From Lingula anatina (lineage: Eukaryota; Brachiopoda; Lingulata; Lingulida; Lingulidae), in the NCBI RefSeq assembly GCF_001039355.2, contig NW_019774981.1, forward strand, positions 454,070-477,581: 23,512 nt of DNA. The letters run 5' to 3'. Made by a program: the position numbers and the translations under genes. The notes beneath the pieces were generated by a model. It saw nothing but the letters and a program-made list of their open reading frames with translations, made no database searches and was not told where the DNA came from. Of this stretch, positions 20,591-23,512 are shown piece by piece; within the stretch, counting starts at the first letter, position 1; each line of letters begins with the position of its first letter.

Positions 20591-21675
20591 CTTGTGGTCA
20601 TAGAGCCATATAATATCAGCTGATGGTGTGGTTTAATCTTCATGCAAAGCTGTGTTAATAACAGCTGTCATGATAATATTTTACATTAAAACCTCTGTAT
20701 GATAGCTGAAATCTGGGGTGCAAGGCTCACGTAGACTGTATACATACCTTAAAAATACAAAGATACACAGTTTTGCACAGTGTATGTCCTAAGTAAAGGA
20801 CTAGGGGGGGGGGGGCGTGTTTAAAAACCATTGCTCGCCGATAAGGCCAGAGCTTCCGAAGATTGCCAGTCAGTGACAGTTCTCATTATTACGGCATGTT
20901 CCATCTAACTACATATATCTGTTTCTCATTTTTTGCCACGTTTCGATGACAGCAGCGGATGTTGTGGATTTCTTCCGAAAAAAAAGGCATAACCTACCCT
21001 ATATAGTGTATACAGAGCAAACGTATTTGAAAAAAAATTGAATGAAAAAACAGCGACTAAAGATGCAGATTCTACGAATTTAGGTGAATAGGTTTAAGAT
21101 TAAAGATAAAAAATCATCTGAATTACTTTTTCGCAATTATTCTCAGTAAGTACAAGATGCTAGTGTGACACTGGCAGAGAGCCTCAGATTATGATAGCAT
21201 ATGACACAACACATATTTCACTAAGGTATCAGAAACAGTGAAGTAAAAACTAGGTTGGGTAACGAAACGGTCCTATTAATTTTTTTTTGCGGGGAGGGGG
21301 GGGGGGTCTGATCTTGGAGCTTAAAGAGAGTCCCAGCAAGAATTCTACTGAAAAATTTCAGTGTGCCCAAACTTCCACGTTTTGCCTTCATATTGCGTCG
21401 TGATTCAAATACAAACACATAAAAATTTAATGTCACTATGCTGGCATACAAACTGCGATGTGGTTGCATTCATACTCGATTGCATAAGATTTTTAAAAAT
21501 GAATTTAATTGCGCTTCTGATGATAAATTTTGCAACCTACATGCAACTGTAAGGCGATGTTTTGTCAATGAGAGGGGGGGGGGGGTATCTCGGAAGACCC
21601 TGGTGTGCAAACAGGGTATACTGAGAGCCAGTTACATGTACCTGGCTCTGCTACCGGTTGGTATAAGAGGGATTT
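20591..21675. repeat. Left and middle parts of unit R3 (diverged)
   Basis: The start (20605 onwards, 'ataatatcagctgatggtgt') is a diverged form of the R1/R2 start. The similarity to R2 becomes clear from about 21075 and stays high to 21675. G runs lie at 20804-20815, 21291-21306 and 21574-21585. No gene is seen. Confidence 0.65.
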
Positions 21676-22420
21676 ACCCAAGTATCTGAACCCGCTAGAA
21701 GTGTTTGCTCTCTTTCTTTGATTGTGAATTTATCTACTGGGTGATGGATGAGGCAGAAGAGAAACGGTAGGCAACTGGAAGAAAGGGAATGAACGGATTG
21801 ATGTTAGAAAGACTGAAAATGATGCGATGATTTTGCAAAAAGATGCTGGTTTTGAGAAAGGCATAGCATATACAAATTATGTCTAAAATGTTTTTATGAC
21901 CTAATACCTGATACACTCTAAATCTCTGTTCACTCATTTTACCTGATATTTCCTGCTATGTATTTCATCAAAGAAAAATCTTCTGCCGTTGTATTCCCCC
22001 TCTCGTGCCTTAGTAAAAAACAATTTCATCTGGAACCTTGGTTAGGAAAAACGCAGATATTGACAAGGGGCCAAATAATATAGGTGTTTGCAATCAGTTA
22101 TAATTAATGCTGCTCTCAAATGCGATTCTCGTGGCAAAATCTGCAGATCGGGCGAGGATTGAAGACTCATAAAAGATTCTGCACCCGATGAACAATGTCT
22201 TCATCGTTTGCGATGGACTAACGACGCATAATTAAATCACATACTACCTGACATTTTTCCTCATGTAAAAATTTAGGTTAGGGGGTTTGCACCTGCTTTT
22301 CTCAGTAACTCTGTTCACATGTACATTATTTTAACGGAATTGTATACTGCAGTTGTTCATGTGCAAAGGCGAGAATTGAGGTACTGTATCTTTAGGTCTG
22401 AAACAAAACAGTGAGTAGAC
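21676..22420. repeat. Right part of unit R3, with the empty retrotransposon site
   Basis: 21676-21830 is almost identical to 568-720. From 22297 it follows the R2 flanks of the retrotransposon without the element. The block from about 22060 to 22290 has no clear partner in the window. Confidence 0.75.
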
Positions 22421-22434
22421 ATCAATGTCACAAT

Positions 22435-23407
22435 GTTGCCATGCTTTCCATAAAGTTATAGTTACCCAATGAAATGAAACACAACATCAGTTCCAAATCT
22501 AGAATCTTTTTCTAAAGGTTTATTGGGGGAACCTGTCTACTAAACTGTATTTGATATCAAGCTTTGAAGTGACCTTTTATGATTGATAGCTATGCGATAT
22601 ATTGGCTTTCAAACTAACAATCATTTACATTCATCTCTTATTCCTTTAGACTCGGTGTGAAGATGATGACAGAATATAAAGTGCTGATGTGTGTCAATGG
22701 ATTTTGTTTTTTTTTTTCCTTAATTAAAAAACAAAAACAAAATAGCAGACAATTTATGACACAGGGATGGAAAATCAGGCAGTTTTGTCTCAATGATTCA
22801 CTATTTGTTCTGATTTTGGATAGTACAGGGGGAGAAGAGGGTTCCATTAAAGCTCGGGGAGGTGCAGAGGGGGGAGGTGGGGGGCAGCATATTTCCTTAC
22901 TAAGGGATACACCATGCAAGTAATAAAGGTTATCAAGTTACAAGAAAATGAACATGATTAAATGGTGTCACATCTAATTACCAGTTGACAACATTCACAC
23001 TGTTCACCATGAAAGCACAAGTAAATGTTTTCTTTGACAAAATAAAATGTACTGTTTTTTTTTTTAATTCAGTCATATCTATAAGGTACAATAACTGTCA
23101 AAGTGTTAACAACTAATCTATGTGTTATTCTCCCAGTTCACATTAAGTTATTTTAGTTTATTATAAATCCATGTCAGATCACATATTATCTATATCTATA
23201 ATAAAACATTGGAATTGTTGATATGATACACATTATCAAAATGAATATAACAACATATTATAACATTATGCCCAGTTTTCCACCTTGGTAGTTTGTATTT
23301 TTTCTTGGTATGAACATAAAATCATATATCCCCTTAAAAAGTGACTGGCCCCAGTCCCTCCTCCAGATCAGACAAAATAAGAAATCATTTAGGCATTTAT
23401 AGATCTG
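22435..23407. repeat. Second copy of the solenoid-gene 3' flank
   Basis: Collinear with 2255-3171, including the A-rich run (22720-22745), the 'gggggaggtggggggcagc' block (22870-22888) and the final 200 bases, which differ at only a few positions. It shows that the unit containing the gene's 3' end is duplicated. The copy runs off the window. Confidence 0.85.
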
Positions 23408-23512
23408 TCAAACATTGCATACATCTTTGATATTTTCCTTGGTATCATCACTTTGTCTACATTGGTCAGTATATGGGTGATTCTCTTCAAGCTTGTTGAT
23501 AACTTTCTTCTC
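23408..23512 (-). CDS. Partial copy of the solenoid gene's last exon, altered C-terminus
   Basis: The 35 codons shown begin inside the exon (EKKVINKLEENHPYT...), cut by the window end. Against 3172-3327, the copy has one extra base at about 23437 (TTTTCC for TTTTC on the plus strand). The frame therefore ends '...DDTKENIKDVCNV' with TGA at 23410-23408, instead of running to the old TAA (23391-23389). Nearly all other bases are kept. It could be a second gene copy, a pseudogene, or the other haplotype. Which C-terminus is ancestral cannot be told from here. Confidence 0.7.
   Translation of the reverse strand, partial: EKKVINKLEENHPYTDQCRQSDDTKENIKDVCNV

Noticed and set aside
22638-22923. Overlapping frames on both strands in the duplicated 3' flank
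   Set aside because: They run through poly-T and G-rich low-complexity tracts, and the frame is broken in the other copy (2460-2705).
1-23512. tRNA, rRNA, spliceosomal snRNA genes or a CRISPR array
   Set aside because: No B-box or full tRNA fold was found by eye, no match to known snRNA cores, and the repeats are not short with regular unique spacers.

Overview
This is AT-rich eukaryotic DNA. It has introns with GT/AG borders, CA and AAAT microsatellites, transposon debris and large duplications. The gene style, a non-LTR retrotransposon tail ending in (ATT)n, and the assembly marks (a 593-base N gap at 12106-12698, single Ns at 567 and 19430) suggest a marine invertebrate such as a mollusc or invertebrate deuterostome. 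The sequence alone does not settle the species. No bacterial, plasmid or phage features were seen.

All gene models that hold up are spliced and on the minus strand. (1) 9943-3172 is a 16-exon gene whose exons join in one phase-consistent reading frame of about 634 residues. It is leucine-rich and alpha-helical, like an ARM/HEAT solenoid. MEI1 (meiosis inhibitor 1) is the candidate I would test first, but it is unproven and the N-terminus is not resolved. A CpG-rich, ETS/YY1/E-box promoter-like patch lies upstream at about 10085-10515. (2) 11386-11314 is the last exon of an unidentified gene ending in a basic, nuclear-signal-like tail. Its other exons are probably in or beyond the N gap. (3) 16117-14933 is a three-exon gene for a small secreted protein: a signal peptide plus one von Willebrand factor type D domain. 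A TAG stands where the domain usually has an aromatic residue, and a possible fourth exon follows.

The flanks are duplicated. The left edge (1-3327) and the right part (about 17160-23512) are paralogous or allelic copies. The right part holds two units (17160-19420 and about 20590-22400), then a second copy of the 3' flank and last exon of gene 1, cut by the window end. The copies differ by a foldback (MITE-like) insertion at 17564-17789, a 5'-truncated non-LTR retrotransposon at about 19420-19999, and one inserted base in the last exon that gives a different C-terminus. The single Ns sit at repeat junctions, so part of this may be assembly artefact or unmerged haplotypes.

The middle (about 13090-14385) holds two local direct repeats, of about 400 bp and 271 bp. 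The 271-bp family also has a diverged relative at about 1975-2260. Recurrent G-homopolymers mark the duplicated units.
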